A DNA stretch of 57,658 bases from Leptospirales bacterium (GCA_013297885.1 JAAFIR010000035.1:1-57658); one strand, 5' to 3'; numbered from the stretch's first letter, positions 8,444 through 18,425 are shown. Notes: generated by a model not told the origin, from the sequence alone. Numbers and translations are program-made.

Positions 8444-9285
8444 TTTTTGGATTCATTCACCCATGCATTTGAATTAAAATATTTTTCTTTGAGTTTTTGA
8501 ATTTCTCCAGTGCGTTTCATTTCTCTTACAAAATAATTTAATTCGTTTAACATTAGTAAGTCGTTCTTTTTGGTTGTGATACTTAATTGTTTTTCAATCA
8601 CAGAGCCAAGTAGTGGCTGCATTCTCACTTTTAAAAAAGGATTTTTTTGTAACAAACCTTCTAGATACAAACTATCTGCTACATAACAATTTACATCATT
8701 TTTTTCCAATGCTTCCAAAGCTAAAATATCATTTTGATATGGTTTGATTTCTGCACGCGTAAAATTATTTTTTAAAAAATCAAAATTAGAAGTATTATTT
8801 TTTACTCCGATCACAAGAGCAGAAATGTTTTTTACATCGTTCAAATTTCTAAATTGTTTATTGATCACAATTTGACCTTCTTGTTCTGGAGGTAAAATAT
8901 GTTTTGAAACTAAAGCAGCAACGGTTGTAATAATATACGGTTCAGAAAATGAATGTGTCTTACCACGAGTGAGAGTAGTGGAATTTCCAAAACCTAAATC
9001 CACTCGTTCAGAAATAATCGCTTTTGAATGATCTGAAAAATTTTGAAGCGGGAGAACTTCTTTTAACTCCACACCTAAATAATCTGCAAAACCTTTTGCA
9101 AGCTCTACCTCAAAACCGGGATAATCTTTTTTTGGATTAGCAATATAATATGGCTCATAATTTGCACCAACTGAAACAACTAAAAATTTTTTATTTAAAA
9201 CTTTAGTTAGTGTAGATTCTTCAGAAAATAATATAGAACAGAAAAAAAATAAAAAATTTTTGAACACAAATAAACTAAAATTCAA
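8440..9285 (-). CDS. Periplasmic solute-binding protein, family 3 (polar amino acid type)
   Basis: After a hydrophobic signal sequence the mature part (from about residue 22) follows the SBP family 3 pattern: VSVGANYEPYYI, then PGFEVELAKGFADYLGVEL, ISERVDLGFGNSTTLTRGK and FSEPYIITTVAALVS. It ends with VREMKRTGEIQKLKEKYF, a typical last helix. It normally hands amino acids to an ABC permease, but no permease or ATPase gene is adjacent; instead it is coupled by a 4-base overlap to an outer-membrane barrel. No lipobox is seen, so it is probably soluble in the periplasm. A sensory role or partnership with a distant permease are alternatives. Confidence 0.82.
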   Translation of the reverse strand: MNFSLFVFKNFLFFFCSILFSEESTLTKVLNKKFLVVSVGANYEPYYIANPKKDYPGFEVELAKGFADYLGVELKEVLPLQNFSDHSKAIISERVDLGFGNSTTLTRGKTHSFSEPYIITTVAALVSKHILPPEQEGQIVINKQFRNLNDVKNISALVIGVKNNTSNFDFLKNNFTRAEIKPYQNDILALEALEKNDVNCYVADSLYLEGLLQKNPFLKVRMQPLLGSVIEKQLSITTKKNDLLMLNELNYFVREMKRTGEIQKLKEKYFNSNAWVNESKK

Positions 9286-9314
9286 ATGGAATACAGATAA
9301 AGCATTTTTTTTTA

Positions 9315-9433
9315 TTTTCGGGAGTTACCCATTTATTAATGAAGAATAAAAATAACTAACTCTTCTTTAATAAATGGGTCGTGCTAAAAAAAGCTAGATG
9401 CTTAGCACTACGTGCTGCATTCTCTTTGAGACT
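9315..9433 (-). repeat. Possible degenerate R-family repeat R9
   Basis: Read on the minus strand, CTCAAAGAGAATGCAGC resembles the 5' module. An arm-B-like stem is perfect over 13 bp (ACCCATTTATTAA at 9327-9339 with TTAATAAATGGGT at 9367-9379), followed by CGTGCT as in R7, and the far edge is GGGAG rather than GGGCGA. The closing helix is lost. It lies between the divergent solute-binding protein and rsmG genes. Confidence 0.4.
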
Positions 9434-9539
9434 TTTTTTATCACTAACTCTAGAGTTCAAAACTAATTGAAGTATTTTTAGTGATGGAGATTCTAAAAAA
9501 ATTACTTGGCTTAATAGATAGATTATATTTTTTAAAAAG

Positions 9540-10274
9540 ATGTTTTTAGATGAATTAAAAAAAAAAGCAATTGAATTAGAAATTCATACTTTTGAAAAAA
9601 TTTTAACTCTATTTGATTTGATTAAATTAGAAAAGTATTACAATTTTTTATGTTCAAAAAATGAAGAAGGTGGTTTTTTTTCTAAAAATGATGAATCCAA
9701 GATTTTACAAAGACATATTCTTGAACCATTAGTTTATATTTTTGAGATTCAAAATTTATATCCTATCAATGTAAATTCAAAAATATTAGATGTTGGGACT
9801 GGTCCTGGAATTCCAGGTTACTTTTTTTTCTGTTTAAAAATTTCACCAATTATTTTTTTAAACGATTCACAAATAAAAAGATTAAAGTTATTAAAAGAAT
9901 TTCATGAATTAAATTTTGATACAAAAATCCATTTTTTATTTGATAGGGCTGAAAATATAAAAAATTCTGAATTCGATTTTATTTTTATGAGATCTACAAT
10001 TCCTTATCCATGGTCAGCTGAATTAATTCATCAATTGATTTCAAAATCAAGTAAATTTATTCCTTTCTTAGCAAAGAACAAATTAGATTTTGGAATCGAA
10101 AAGGATTTTTTAAAAAAATTAGGTCTTATAACAACAAATGAAATTGAATTAACAGACTTAAAATTTCTAGGTGAAAGAAGATTTAAAGTTATTGAAAAAT
10201 TTTCTAACCCAGTGAAGGGTTTTCCTAGAACATGGGATAAAATTTCTAAGGAGATAAAAAAAATAAATGGCTAA
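9540..10274 (+). CDS. rsmG: 16S rRNA (guanine-N7)-methyltransferase RsmG
   Basis: S-adenosylmethionine-dependent enzyme (GidB) that methylates G527 of 16S rRNA. The SAM-binding motif [15 protein letters not shown] is near residue 83, followed by an acidic strand end ([17 protein letters not shown]) and [14 protein letters not shown], where RsmG proteins have their xARAvaP-like motif. At 244 aa it is slightly longer than the usual 205-220 aa. The stop overlaps the parA start by 8 bases; rsmG-parA-parB is a widespread gene order near chromosome replication and segregation functions. The start lacks a clear ribosome-binding site. Confidence 0.9.
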   Translation: MFLDELKKKAIELEIHTFEKILTLFDLIKLEKYYNFLCSKNEEGGFFSKNDESKILQRHILEPLVYIFEIQNLYPINVNSKILDVGTGPGIPGYFFFCLKISPIIFLNDSQIKRLKLLKEFHELNFDTKIHFLFDRAENIKNSEFDFIFMRSTIPYPWSAELIHQLISKSSKFIPFLAKNKLDFGIEKDFLKKLGLITTNEIELTDLKFLGERRFKVIEKFSNPVKGFPRTWDKISKEIKKING

Positions 10275-11031
10275 AATAATTTCGCTTAGTAATCAGAAAG
10301 GTGGGGTTGGTAAGACAACAACTTCCATTAATCTTTCTGCTATTTTAGCTTCACAAGGATTCAAAGTTCTTTTAATTGATATTGATCCTCAAGGAAATGC
10401 AGGTTCTGGATTAGGAATTGAAATAAATGAGTTAGAAAAAACAACTTATGAAGTTTTAATAGGTGAATCTTCAGCCTTAGAATCAATCTTTAAAACTGAT
10501 ATTGAAAATTTATCAATTATTCCATCTAATATCAATTTGTCTGGTGCAGAAATTGATTTGATGTCTGTAAATGAAAAAGAATACAAATTAAAAAATGCTT
10601 TAACAAATCTAAGAACAAGATTTGATTATATTTTTATTGATTGCCCTCCTTCACTCGGTGTATTAACAATCAATGCTTTGTCTGCATCAGACTCAGTTAT
10701 AATTACTTTACAGACAGAATATTTTGCTCTGGAAGGTCTTTCACAGTTAATGAAAATTATCTCGCTTGTTCAGAACAATTTGAATTCATCATTAGAATTA
10801 GAAGGTGTTTTACTAACTATGTTCGATAAAAGAACTAATCTTGCAAACCAAGTTGCAAATGATGTTCGTGAATATTTTAATGAAAAAGTTTATAAAACAG
10901 AAATTCCTAGGAATATAAAACTTGGAGAAGCTCCATCTTTTGGAAAACCAATTCATTTGTACGATAAAGAAGGGATAGGTCATTTAGCTTATCATAACTT
11001 TGCTAATGAGTTTGTAGAATCAAATAAGTAG
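10267..11031 (+). CDS. parA: Chromosome partitioning ATPase ParA (Soj)
   Basis: Deviant Walker-A P-loop ATPase that moves ParB-parS complexes along the nucleoid. The N-terminus [20 protein letters not shown] has the signature lysine-containing KGGVGKTT motif; Walker A' is [14 protein letters not shown] and Walker B-like [16 protein letters not shown] lies near residue 119. At 254 aa with no N-terminal extension this is the short chromosomal Soj type rather than a plasmid ParA with a helix-turn-helix. GGAG lies about 12 bases upstream inside rsmG. parB follows after 10 bases. Confidence 0.96.
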   Translation: MAKIISLSNQKGGVGKTTTSINLSAILASQGFKVLLIDIDPQGNAGSGLGIEINELEKTTYEVLIGESSALESIFKTDIENLSIIPSNINLSGAEIDLMSVNEKEYKLKNALTNLRTRFDYIFIDCPPSLGVLTINALSASDSVIITLQTEYFALEGLSQLMKIISLVQNNLNSSLELEGVLLTMFDKRTNLANQVANDVREYFNEKVYKTEIPRNIKLGEAPSFGKPIHLYDKEGIGHLAYHNFANEFVESNK

Positions 11032-11041
11032 GGATAATGTA

Positions 11042-11896
11042 ATGGGAAAAGTTTTAGGTAAAGGTTTAGGAAACTTAATAAATAAGTCAGGAGAAGTAGA
11101 AGCTAAAGGTAATAATTCTTTTATTGAGATTAAATTAACTGAAATTAAAATGAACCCAAATCAGCCAAGAAAAACTTTTTCTAAGGAATCTATTTCTAGT
11201 TTAGCTGAAACAATTAAACTACATGGAGTTATACAACCTGTAGTTGTAAAAAAATCTGGTGAAGGGTATGAATTAGTTTCTGGTGAAAGAAGATATCGAG
11301 CTAGTAAAGAAGCTGGCTTTCACAAAATACCCGCAATTATAAAAAATTATTCTGAAAAAGAGTCACTTGAAATTGCCATTATTGAAAACATTCAAAGAGA
11401 AGATTTAAACCCTATCGAAGAAGCTTTAGCTTACCAAGAATTAGTAGAGAAGTTGTCTCTCAAAATTTCAGATGTTGCAGCAAGAGTTGGTAAAAATCGT
11501 TCCACAGTTTCAAATCTAATTCGAATATTGCAACTACCTGATTCTGTCAAGGAATTGATTCAAGAAGGAAAACTTTCTGAAGGACATGCAAGACCATTAC
11601 TTTCTATCGCAGATAAAAAAAAGTTAGAAAGTTATGCAAAACAAATTGTAGAAAAAAACTTAACTGTTAGAGAGGTTGAAGAATATGTTTCATCACTATG
11701 GGAATCGACTACAAAATTAAAAACAAAAAGAGATTCTGAAGACCCAGAGGTATTAGCTTATGAAACAAAAATTAGGAATAAACTATCTGCAAAAGTTAAA
11801 CTCATACATAATTCTAAAGTTGGTAAAGGAAAAATAATGATTCATTATAATAATTTGGAAGAAATGGAAAGAATTTTGACTAAAATGAATATTTGA
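11042..11896 (+). CDS. parB: Chromosome partitioning protein ParB (Spo0J)
   Basis: CTP-dependent DNA clamp that loads at parS and partners with ParA. The N-terminal ParB/Srx fold contains MNPNQPRKTFSKESISSLAE and YELVSGERRYRASKEAG (the GERRxRA CTP-binding box) near residue 80. NIQREDLNPIEEALAYQ follows, then the helix-turn-helix around 140-165 (DVAARVGKNRSTVSNLIRIL). The C-terminal dimerisation domain is short. At 284 aa it has normal length. Its 3' end overlaps the convergent XRE gene by 17 bases. No perfect parS-like TGTTTCACGTGAAACA was found in the window by eye. Confidence 0.95.
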   Translation: MGKVLGKGLGNLINKSGEVEAKGNNSFIEIKLTEIKMNPNQPRKTFSKESISSLAETIKLHGVIQPVVVKKSGEGYELVSGERRYRASKEAGFHKIPAIIKNYSEKESLEIAIIENIQREDLNPIEEALAYQELVEKLSLKISDVAARVGKNRSTVSNLIRILQLPDSVKELIQEGKLSEGHARPLLSIADKKKLESYAKQIVEKNLTVREVEEYVSSLWESTTKLKTKRDSEDPEVLAYETKIRNKLSAKVKLIHNSKVGKGKIMIHYNNLEEMERILTKMNI

Positions 11897-12344
11897 TGGA
11901 AGACTTTTTTTTTGCAGCTTTTAGTTGTTTAGATTCTAAGCTATAAACTTTTTTTAATTGATCTATTGCTTCAATTACTTTTTTTAGCTCTTCCAAAACT
12001 ACCTGATCAGCTGCATTATCTAAAATGATTGTAACAATATCTTTTACTAATTTGTTTTGTAAAAGTTTATTTTTATTATTTGGATTTTCATGAATCAAAA
12101 AATCCTTTAAAAAAAACTCCAAATCAATTTCAAAATACAAACAAATTTTTATAAAAGAATTCAAATTTATCGAAAACTCACCTCTTTCAATTTTTCCTAA
12201 CATATTAGGTCCAATTTTTACTTCAGCTTTTTTTTCTAATAATTTTGAAAAAGATTCTAGGGAATAACCTTTGCTTTCTCTCAATCTTCTGATTCCAAAA
12301 CCAATTAATTGTTGAATATTTATTCCAGAAAGACTTTGATTCAT
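11880..12344 (-). CDS. XRE-family transcriptional regulator
   Basis: DNA-binding protein of 154 aa with a lambda-repressor-type helix-turn-helix at about residues 12-70: LIGFGIRRLRESKGYSLESF, then PNMLGKIERGEFSINLNSFI. The remainder is a helical, Lys/Glu-rich extension (residues 95-145), probably for dimerisation. It is convergent with and slightly overlaps parB. A perfect 15-bp inverted repeat lies about 85 bp upstream of its start (12430-12471) and is a candidate autoregulatory operator. Its target genes are unknown. Confidence 0.8.
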   Translation of the reverse strand: MNQSLSGINIQQLIGFGIRRLRESKGYSLESFSKLLEKKAEVKIGPNMLGKIERGEFSINLNSFIKICLYFEIDLEFFLKDFLIHENPNNKNKLLQNKLVKDIVTIILDNAADQVVLEELKKVIEAIDQLKKVYSLESKQLKAAKKKSSIKYSF

Positions 12345-12429
12345 AGAATTTAAAATAAAAGGCTTAATTTTTTTGTCTTCAAGTTTTATTTCAAAAATAC
12401 TATAAATATAAAAAATTTTTTTATATTCA

Positions 12430-12471
12430 GTAATATAATTACTTATTTATTTTAAAAAGTAATTATATTAC
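12430..12471. promoter_or_regulatory. Perfect 15-bp inverted repeat upstream of the XRE gene
   Basis: GTAATATAATTACTT (12430-12444) and AAGTAATTATATTAC (12457-12471) are exact reverse complements separated by 12 bases. The half-site core TAATTACT is itself nearly palindromic, and another ATTACTG follows at 12486. The position upstream of a minus-strand helix-turn-helix gene suggests an operator; a hairpin with no terminator function is the alternative. Confidence 0.45.
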
Positions 12472-12899
12472 TTTTCGAAATCAAATTACTGATATAAAAT
12501 TCTTATTACTAGAGTTTAAAAATAAATATGATTTTCTGATTGAAAAAAAATAAAAAATTTTAAAACTATTTGTTTTAAAAAAATCTTAGAATTTGAGAAT
12601 TCAATAAAATAATTATTTATCATAACTCATATTTATTACTTCCTCTGTTAAGGAGAGGTAGTTTTTTTTCCCTATTACTGCGATAAAGAGCTGTTGGATT
12701 TATTAGTAAAAAAGAATTTTTAAATTTTTTTATTCATATAAAACTTAAAAAAAATAATTTTGTTTAATGTAAGTAGTATGAATTTTTTATAAAAAAAATA
12801 ATTTATTTCAATGACCCTCAAAATTAATTGTTTCATCACATTTAAAAAATTCTCTTAGAAAATTATATTTTTGAAAAAAAAATTTTCTAGTTTATTTTC

Positions 12900-12992
12900 C
12901 AACTGGCAAAAGTAATTATCCATTACTGTTGGCTAGTTGTATGTCACGATTGAATTTTGTTGTTTAAATTGAGTAATTATTGTTTTCAATCG
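12900..12992 (+). repeat. Two-copy repeat Q1
   Basis: Matches the reverse complement of 24208-24295 with scattered mismatches over about 90 bases. Shared words include CAAAAGTAA, TTGGCTAGTTGT, CGATTGAAT and TTGTTGTT. Inside it, GCAAAAGTAATTA and ATTACTGTTGGC form an imperfect hairpin. It is non-coding and unlike the R family except for a GATTGAA word. Confidence 0.6.
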
Positions 12993-13267
12993 GCATAAGA
13001 CTTCATGGTGACGAGATTTTATTAAAAGTAATTTCCAAAAAAAAATTATGCTAGAAATTATAAAATCAAAATTCAGATTAATAGAACAATTAGTATTTAA
13101 AATATATTAATATAATATAAATCATAAATTTTTATATTATATTAAATAATTGTTAATTAAAAATTTGGATTAGAAAATAACTAAAGACTTTTAAAAAATT
13201 GCTTTAGTTATTTTGCTAAACTCAAGTTAGTTTTGATAAAAATTAAAAGAATTTGAATTAGTCGAAA

Positions 13268-14740
13268 TTATTCGTCTTCGTCTTCAAGTTCGTATTCATC
13301 TTTAGAGGTAGCTTCTTTTTCTTTTTTAGCCTGAGTTTTTGTTGTGGTTTTTTTAGAAGAATCATCTAAATTAGTTGTATCTTTTTCATCTTCAGAATCT
13401 TCATCCATCAACTCTTCATCTGTCATACCTTTTTTAGCAGGGTTTAGAATGTTAAGTGTGTTTACTTTAGCTCCAAATACCCAACCTTCGATAATACCTT
13501 TTCTAGAACCTTCTTTGTCGGATAAAGCTTGAATTAAATAATAACGATCTTCAACAACCTGTCCGTTCATTTTTACTTTAAATCTTTTATCAGTTATTTT
13601 TTTTACCTTACTTACATCGTTTATGTTTAAAACAGTAACTTTTTCAGAACTTGCTTTTGGAGAGCGTCTCATGATTGCAGTATTTGTTTTTACAATTGCA
13701 TATTTTCCAAATGCTCTTCTTAAATTAATTTCTCTTTGAATGATAGCTTGGTAGTTTTCATTTTTATTTGTTTGAAGCATTTTCATTAGAAGTAAAGTTG
13801 CATTTAAAGATTTTTTCTTTGAAATAGCAAAGATAATTTCAGGCTCTAATCCAGGATTATTTGTCATAGCTTGGTTAAGTAATTCCAAAGATTCCGAAAT
13901 TTTTGAATTACCTAATCCCCTAATTGCTCCTGATTGGTGTTCTACTATATCTGATTTTAAATATTGTTTTAAAATTTCTAAATCATCTTTTCTTGAAAAA
14001 TTTCCAAGACCATCTAGCGCAGAGGCAACTATAGAAGGGTCCTTAGAATTTAAACCAATTTTTAAAATCATTTCTCTTCCAGAACTGCTTTTTGTTTTAC
14101 CAAGTCCTTTATAGGAAGCAATTTTAATATCTTTATCTGAAGACTTAATTCCTTTTAAAAAATACTTTAACGAAGTGCGTGAACCAATTTTTTCAAGAGC
14201 TTTATAAGCATGTTGTCTAACTTCATATCCATCAGTATCAATTGCACGATGAAGAGCTTTTGCACCTTTTCCCATTCTTCCTAATGCTCTTGCTGCTTCA
14301 GCTCTAACTTCAGGAATTGGATTTGTTAAAAGTAACCGAGCTATATTTTTTAAAGAAGTTTTTGTATTTTTTGTTTCATTGATTTCAATTTGTTTAAGAC
14401 CATCTTTAGTCATCGCTTTTTGTCTTTCTGGGTCAATATCATCAAGTGATGGAATTGTATATTGAGCGTTGTTTGCAGGGGGTGTAACTTTATAACTTTG
14501 GTTTGCTTTTCTAGGAAACTTTGGATTAGCTTTAGTATTAACACCTGCTTGAGATTTTGTGAGCTCATCAATATCTAAATCATCTTCAGCTTCATCATCA
14601 TCTAAACTTTTTGCGATTTGATCTATTTTTTTTGATATGGAATCAATTGAATTTATTTCTATAGGTTGGTTTGAATTTTCTGTAGAATAAATAAAAAAAA
14701 TTACTGTGAAAAATATTAAAATACTTGATTTTGCGAACAT
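13268..14740 (-). CDS. Exported HEAT-repeat protein with SH3-like domain
   Basis: A 490-aa protein with a signal sequence (MFAKSSILIFFTVIFFIYS). Residues about 125-330 are helical HEAT/PBS-lyase-type repeats, for example NPIPEVRAEAARALGRMG, DGYEVRQHAYKALEKIGS and SGAIRGLGNSKISESLELL. Residues about 345-430 look like a bacterial SH3 domain (IVKTNTAIMRRSPKASSEKV to EGWVFGAKVN). The C-terminal 60 residues are low-complexity and very acidic/Lys-rich. It is probably a periplasmic scaffold or cell-wall-interacting protein; no catalytic motif is seen. It is divergent from hflX, with 76 bases between the two starts. Confidence 0.78.
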   Translation of the reverse strand: MFAKSSILIFFTVIFFIYSTENSNQPIEINSIDSISKKIDQIAKSLDDDEAEDDLDIDELTKSQAGVNTKANPKFPRKANQSYKVTPPANNAQYTIPSLDDIDPERQKAMTKDGLKQIEINETKNTKTSLKNIARLLLTNPIPEVRAEAARALGRMGKGAKALHRAIDTDGYEVRQHAYKALEKIGSRTSLKYFLKGIKSSDKDIKIASYKGLGKTKSSSGREMILKIGLNSKDPSIVASALDGLGNFSRKDDLEILKQYLKSDIVEHQSGAIRGLGNSKISESLELLNQAMTNNPGLEPEIIFAISKKKSLNATLLLMKMLQTNKNENYQAIIQREINLRRAFGKYAIVKTNTAIMRRSPKASSEKVTVLNINDVSKVKKITDKRFKVKMNGQVVEDRYYLIQALSDKEGSRKGIIEGWVFGAKVNTLNILNPAKKGMTDEELMDEDSEDEKDTTNLDDSSKKTTTKTQAKKEKEATSKDEYELEDEDE

Positions 14741-14816
14741 ATTAAAACCCCTATTTAAGATAAATACTTAAAACCTATTTTTGTCAATTTTTTTCCTAGA
14801 ATTAAAACATAAAAAT

Positions 14817-16454
14817 ATGGAAGGATGCAATATTAGTAAACTGAGCGGAAATTTAGGTGGTTTAAAAGCTAACCAAATACAAAGATTAAAGAGTATAAGT
14901 GAAAAAAGACTCAAAGAAAATTCAATTATTAGCTTAGACTTAGCAAGAAATATGGGAGAATTATCCCGAGAAATTAATCGTCAAATTGGAATTTTAATAG
15001 ATAGAGCGGGTTATGTACAATATGCTGTAGTTGGTGATACAAAATCTATTGAAATTCCAAGTTTAGATAGAACTAGATCAACCAGTACAAGACTTCGTGG
15101 TTTGAGACTAATTCATACTCATTTAAAAGAAGAAATTTTAAATGAAGAAGATTTAGCAGATTTGGTTTTATTAAGACTAGATTATATCACAGCAATTATT
15201 TCTGATGAACAAGGCATTCCAAAATATTTTTATTCTGCTTATGTTAATGATGATGAAAAAGAAAAACAACTTTGGAAAATTAAAGAAAAAGAATTTCCTG
15301 GACAGCTAAACCAAAATTTTTCAGAAGAAATAGAAGAGCTTGAATTTAATTTAAATAAATTCCAATCAAACTTAAAAGAATCATCAAAAAAAAATCGAGC
15401 TTTTTTAATTGGTGTTTATCTTAGAAATAAAAAATATACTCGTTCAATTGAAAGTTCTCTTTCAGAATTAAAAGAACTTTGTACTACTGCTGAAATCTCA
15501 GTAGTAGATTCTTTCTATCAGAAAAAAAATTCCTTAGATCCAGCTACAGTAATTGGTGTAGGGAAGATAAAAGAGATATTATTAGAAGCAGTAAAAAATC
15601 AAATTGAGTTATTGATTTTTGATTTAGAACTTTCTCCTTCTCAGGCAAAAAAAATTTCAGATTTTTGTGATTTAAAAGTAATTGATAGAACTCAATTGAT
15701 CTTAGATATATTTGCACGAAACGCTAAAAGTAGAGATGGTAAACTTCAAGTTGAATTAGCTCAATTAAAATATTTAAAAGGAAGACTTTCAGAATTAGAT
15801 GATAATATGTCTAGGCTTACTGGAGGAATTGGAGGAAGAGGTCCTGGAGAAACAAAACTAGAAATTGGTAAACGTAGGGTTGAAGAAAAAATTTCTTATC
15901 TAGAACGTGAATTAAAATCCCTTAGAAATAGAAGAGAACTAAATCGTAAAAGAAGAAAAAGAAATGAAATTCCTGTAGTGGCTATTGTAGGTTATACAAA
16001 CGCTGGAAAATCAACCTTACTAAATACACTTACGAATTCAGATGTTATTGCGGAAAATAAATTATTTGCAACTCTTGATCCAACTACAAGAAGAATTCGT
16101 TTTCCTGAAGAAAGAGAAATTATTCTTTCAGACACTGTTGGATTTATTCATGATCTTCCACCTGAACTTTCAAATGCTTTTAAAGCAACTTTGGAAGAAC
16201 TAGGAGATGCAGATTTATTATTACATGTTATTGATATTTCTAATCCAAATTATGAAGAACAAATTTCTGCAGTTGAATCAATTCTGGACTCGCTTAATTT
16301 ACAAGAAATCAAAAAAATTAATGTCTATAATAAAATTGATAGTTTAAGCGAAGGAATTTATTTACCAGATGATGGACTTGCTGTTTCTGCAATTAACAAA
16401 ATCGGACTTGAAGAGTTATTGAATATTATTGAAGAAACTCTTTGGGTTAATTAA
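14817..16454 (+). CDS. hflX: GTPase HflX
   Basis: Ribosome-associated GTPase that splits or rescues stalled ribosomes. An N-terminal extension of about 200 aa precedes the HflX domain ([20 protein letters not shown] near residue 235), then the glycine-rich linker [15 protein letters not shown] and the G domain: G1 [14 protein letters not shown]2 region [11 protein letters not shown]3 [12 protein letters not shown]4 NKID. I chose ATG 14817 over the TTG at 14781 because [17 protein letters not shown] matches the family's start. At 545 aa it is longer than E. coli HflX (426), like other long-form members. It ends convergently with a 4-base overlap against the STAS gene. Confidence 0.94.
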   Translation: MEGCNISKLSGNLGGLKANQIQRLKSISEKRLKENSIISLDLARNMGELSREINRQIGILIDRAGYVQYAVVGDTKSIEIPSLDRTRSTSTRLRGLRLIHTHLKEEILNEEDLADLVLLRLDYITAIISDEQGIPKYFYSAYVNDDEKEKQLWKIKEKEFPGQLNQNFSEEIEELEFNLNKFQSNLKESSKKNRAFLIGVYLRNKKYTRSIESSLSELKELCTTAEISVVDSFYQKKNSLDPATVIGVGKIKEILLEAVKNQIELLIFDLELSPSQAKKISDFCDLKVIDRTQLILDIFARNAKSRDGKLQVELAQLKYLKGRLSELDDNMSRLTGGIGGRGPGETKLEIGKRRVEEKISYLERELKSLRNRRELNRKRRKRNEIPVVAIVGYTNAGKSTLLNTLTNSDVIAENKLFATLDPTTRRIRFPEEREIILSDTVGFIHDLPPELSNAFKATLEELGDADLLLHVIDISNPNYEEQISAVESILDSLNLQEIKKINVYNKIDSLSEGIYLPDDGLAVSAINKIGLEELLNIIEETLWVN

Positions 16455-16819
16455 AATTCTTTAATTGCCTGATCAATACTAGAAAAAATTTGGTGTTTGG
16501 TTTCTAAATCTAAAAGCTGAATAATAATTTCAATTTTGGGGTTTATAACACCAATACAAATTTTTGAAGAATGTTGTTCCACTTTTTCAAATAAGGATAA
16601 TAAAAATGCAAGTCCAATACTATTTATATACATTAACGAACCTAAATCTAATATTGTATTAAATGTATCATGTGGAAAAAAAGCTGACATATCCTCAGAT
16701 AAATAATAAGCATTTTCGTGATTAATTTGACCAATAAAAGATAAAATAGAAATTTTTTTATTATCTTTCGCAATAAGTTTCGTTTTTATTTCTAATGAAG
16801 GAAATTTTATTTCAGACAT
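16451..16819 (-). CDS. STAS-domain protein (anti-sigma factor antagonist-like)
   Basis: A single 122-aa STAS domain of the SpoIIAA/RsbV type: [13 protein letters not shown], then [20 protein letters not shown] at about residues 55-74. The Ser of INSIG aligns with the regulatory phosphorylated Ser of the DSSG motif. Expected to work by partner switching with a histidine-kinase-like ATPase; one such ATPase gene lies in this window (45123-45797), but no direct link is shown. Last gene of the hom operon, 2 bases after the preceding gene. Confidence 0.85.
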   Translation of the reverse strand: MSEIKFPSLEIKTKLIAKDNKKISILSFIGQINHENAYYLSEDMSAFFPHDTFNTILDLGSLMYINSIGLAFLLSLFEKVEQHSSKICIGVINPKIEIIIQLLDLETKHQIFSSIDQAIKEF

Positions 16820-16821
16820 GT

Positions 16822-17145
16822 CTAATAGAATCTAATTAAAGTATCCTCAATTTTTTGCATATACATTTTTTCTAGAAAATTGAAGTTTTCTATAATACAA
16901 AAACCTTTCCACATAACTTCAATTTTACCTCTATCACCAGAAATTTTTCCTGTGTAATCTAGATAAATTTTTCTATGAGGATTTTTTTTTGTAACAATTA
17001 GGATTTCTCCTAGTACAAATAAATCAAACAATTTTGAATCACAAGAATAAGTTTCTAAATATTCTTCTTGATCAATAAATATATCTAAATGTGAATCCAA
17101 ATTCCAGTCATGTTTTGAAATAGTTAAAGAAAATTTTTCATTCAA
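16822..17145 (-). CDS. Conserved-looking hypothetical protein, 107 aa
   Basis: No family recognised. It is a soluble, aromatic-rich protein with a beta-rich centre (ILIVTKKNPHRKIYLDYTGK, then KIEVMWKGFCIIENF) and a helical end (LEKMYMQKIEDTLIRFY). It lies between hom and the STAS gene, overlapping hom by 4 bases and preceding the STAS gene by 2, so the three form one transcription unit. The tight spacing with a STAS protein suggests, but does not show, a role in the same regulatory pathway. Confidence 0.7.
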   Translation of the reverse strand: MNEKFSLTISKHDWNLDSHLDIFIDQEEYLETYSCDSKLFDLFVLGEILIVTKKNPHRKIYLDYTGKISGDRGKIEVMWKGFCIIENFNFLEKMYMQKIEDTLIRFY

Positions 17146-18425
17146 TTAAAATCTTCTAGCCTTAAATAAATTGACTTTTCTTTAATAATATCTTTGTGTT
17201 TATCAATTTCATCGATTGAAGAAATTACATTTCCAGCTTTTGATTTATGAGTGAGAATAATTAATTCAACTGGTTCATTTAGTGATTCATTTTGTCGTAT
17301 ACTAGAAATTGAAACATAATTTTTTCCTAAAATATTTGTAATTAGTCCTAGGACTCCGGGCTTATCTACTGTTTTTAAGCGAATGTAAAATCTTGCTTCT
17401 GTTTCTTTTGAAGATGCAATTTTTCCTTTTTCAAACAAATTATTTTCTAAAGCAGAATTTTTATTTATCTTACGCTCCGCATAATATAGAATATCCGCTA
17501 TTACAGCTGAAGCTGTGGGTAATGAGCCAGCACCTTTTCCCATTAACATAGAAGGACCTGAATAAGATGTTTCAAAATAAATTGTGTTCATTTCAAATTT
17601 TACAGAAGCCAATGGATGATCAAGTGGAATCATTATTGGACTAACTCTTAATTCCAAACCCTGTTCAGTTTTTTTTGCAATTCCAAGAAGTTTGATTCTC
17701 AAACCAAGCGATTTAGCTTGTTTAATTTCTGATTTGGAAATTTTTGAAATTCCTTCAATTGAAATATCTTCAATTGAAACTTTTTGTTTAAAAGCAAGAC
17801 CACATAATAAAGAAAGTTTATGAGCAGCATCAATTCCTTCGACATCAAAAGTTGGGTCTTGTTCAGCAAATCCAAGTTTTTGTGCAAGACTTAGTGCTTC
17901 AAAATAATCCATATCTTCTTCTTCCATTTTTGTCAAAATGAAATTTGTTGTGCCGTTTAATATTCCATATAAAGATAAAAATTCATTACTAACTAAACCT
18001 GTTTTGATAGAGCGGATAACAGGGATTGCCCCACCAACTGAGGCTTCAAATCCGATTTCTACATTTTTGGATTTAGCAAGTGCAAATAGCTCTTGCCCTT
18101 TTTCAGAAAGTAGAGCTTTATTTGCAGTGATTAGAAATTTTGAATTTTCTAATGCTGATTTTTGAACTTCATAAGCAACTGTGTTTCCTCCAATTAACTC
18201 AACTACAGTATCAATCTCTTTGGATTCGGTAATTTCTTTCCAGTTGGAAGTGAACATTGAGTGGAACTTTGAATCAAGTTTGGAATTATCTTTATCACAA
18301 ATTTTTACAATATTAACTTGAATTCCTGTTTCTGTAAATAGTTTTTCTTTTTCTTTATTTATAATCTCTAAAACTCCAGAACCAACAGTTCCAAGTCCAA
18401 TTATTCCAATATTAATATGATTCAT
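17142..18425 (-). CDS. hom: Homoserine dehydrogenase
   Basis: NAD(P)H-dependent reduction of aspartate semialdehyde to homoserine for threonine and methionine synthesis. Rossmann motif INIGIIGLGTVGSGVLEII at the N-terminus; the catalytic core includes FEASVGGAIPVIRSI, GILNGTTNFILTKMEEE and DPTFDVEGIDAAHKLSLL. The C-terminal ACT domain (about residues 345-425, FYIRLKTVDKPGVLGLIT) implies allosteric feedback, usually by threonine. I use ATG 18425, preceded by AAAGAG at 5 bases, rather than the GTG at 18431. The length of about 427 aa is typical. First gene of a three-gene operon. Confidence 0.95.
   Translation of the reverse strand: MNHINIGIIGLGTVGSGVLEIINKEKEKLFTETGIQVNIVKICDKDNSKLDSKFHSMFTSNWKEITESKEIDTVVELIGGNTVAYEVQKSALENSKFLITANKALLSEKGQELFALAKSKNVEIGFEASVGGAIPVIRSIKTGLVSNEFLSLYGILNGTTNFILTKMEEEDMDYFEALSLAQKLGFAEQDPTFDVEGIDAAHKLSLLCGLAFKQKVSIEDISIEGISKISKSEIKQAKSLGLRIKLLGIAKKTEQGLELRVSPIMIPLDHPLASVKFEMNTIYFETSYSGPSMLMGKGAGSLPTASAVIADILYYAERKINKNSALENNLFEKGKIASSKETEARFYIRLKTVDKPGVLGLITNILGKNYVSISSIRQNESLNEPVELIILTHKSKAGNVISSIDEIDKHKDIIKEKSIYLRLEDFN

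Larger units (their letters stand above)
12345..13267. other. 923-bp intergenic region with hairpins and a repeat
   Basis: No credible gene is seen between the XRE gene and the HEAT-repeat gene, which converge on neither side. It is extremely A+T-rich with many stop codons in all frames. It holds the 15-bp inverted repeat at 12430-12471 and repeat Q1 at 12900-12992. A short hairpin-like CCTCTGTTAAGGAGAGG occurs at 12642-12658. I see no origin signature such as an array of DnaA boxes. Confidence 0.6.

Noticed and set aside
9540-11896. parS sites near rsmG-parA-parB
   Set aside because: No match to TGTTTCACGTGAAACA was found by eye; a pattern search allowing mismatches over the whole genome is needed.
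12345-13267. Replication origin in the gene-free stretch beyond parB
   Set aside because: No cluster of DnaA boxes was recognised, and A+T richness alone is common throughout the window.
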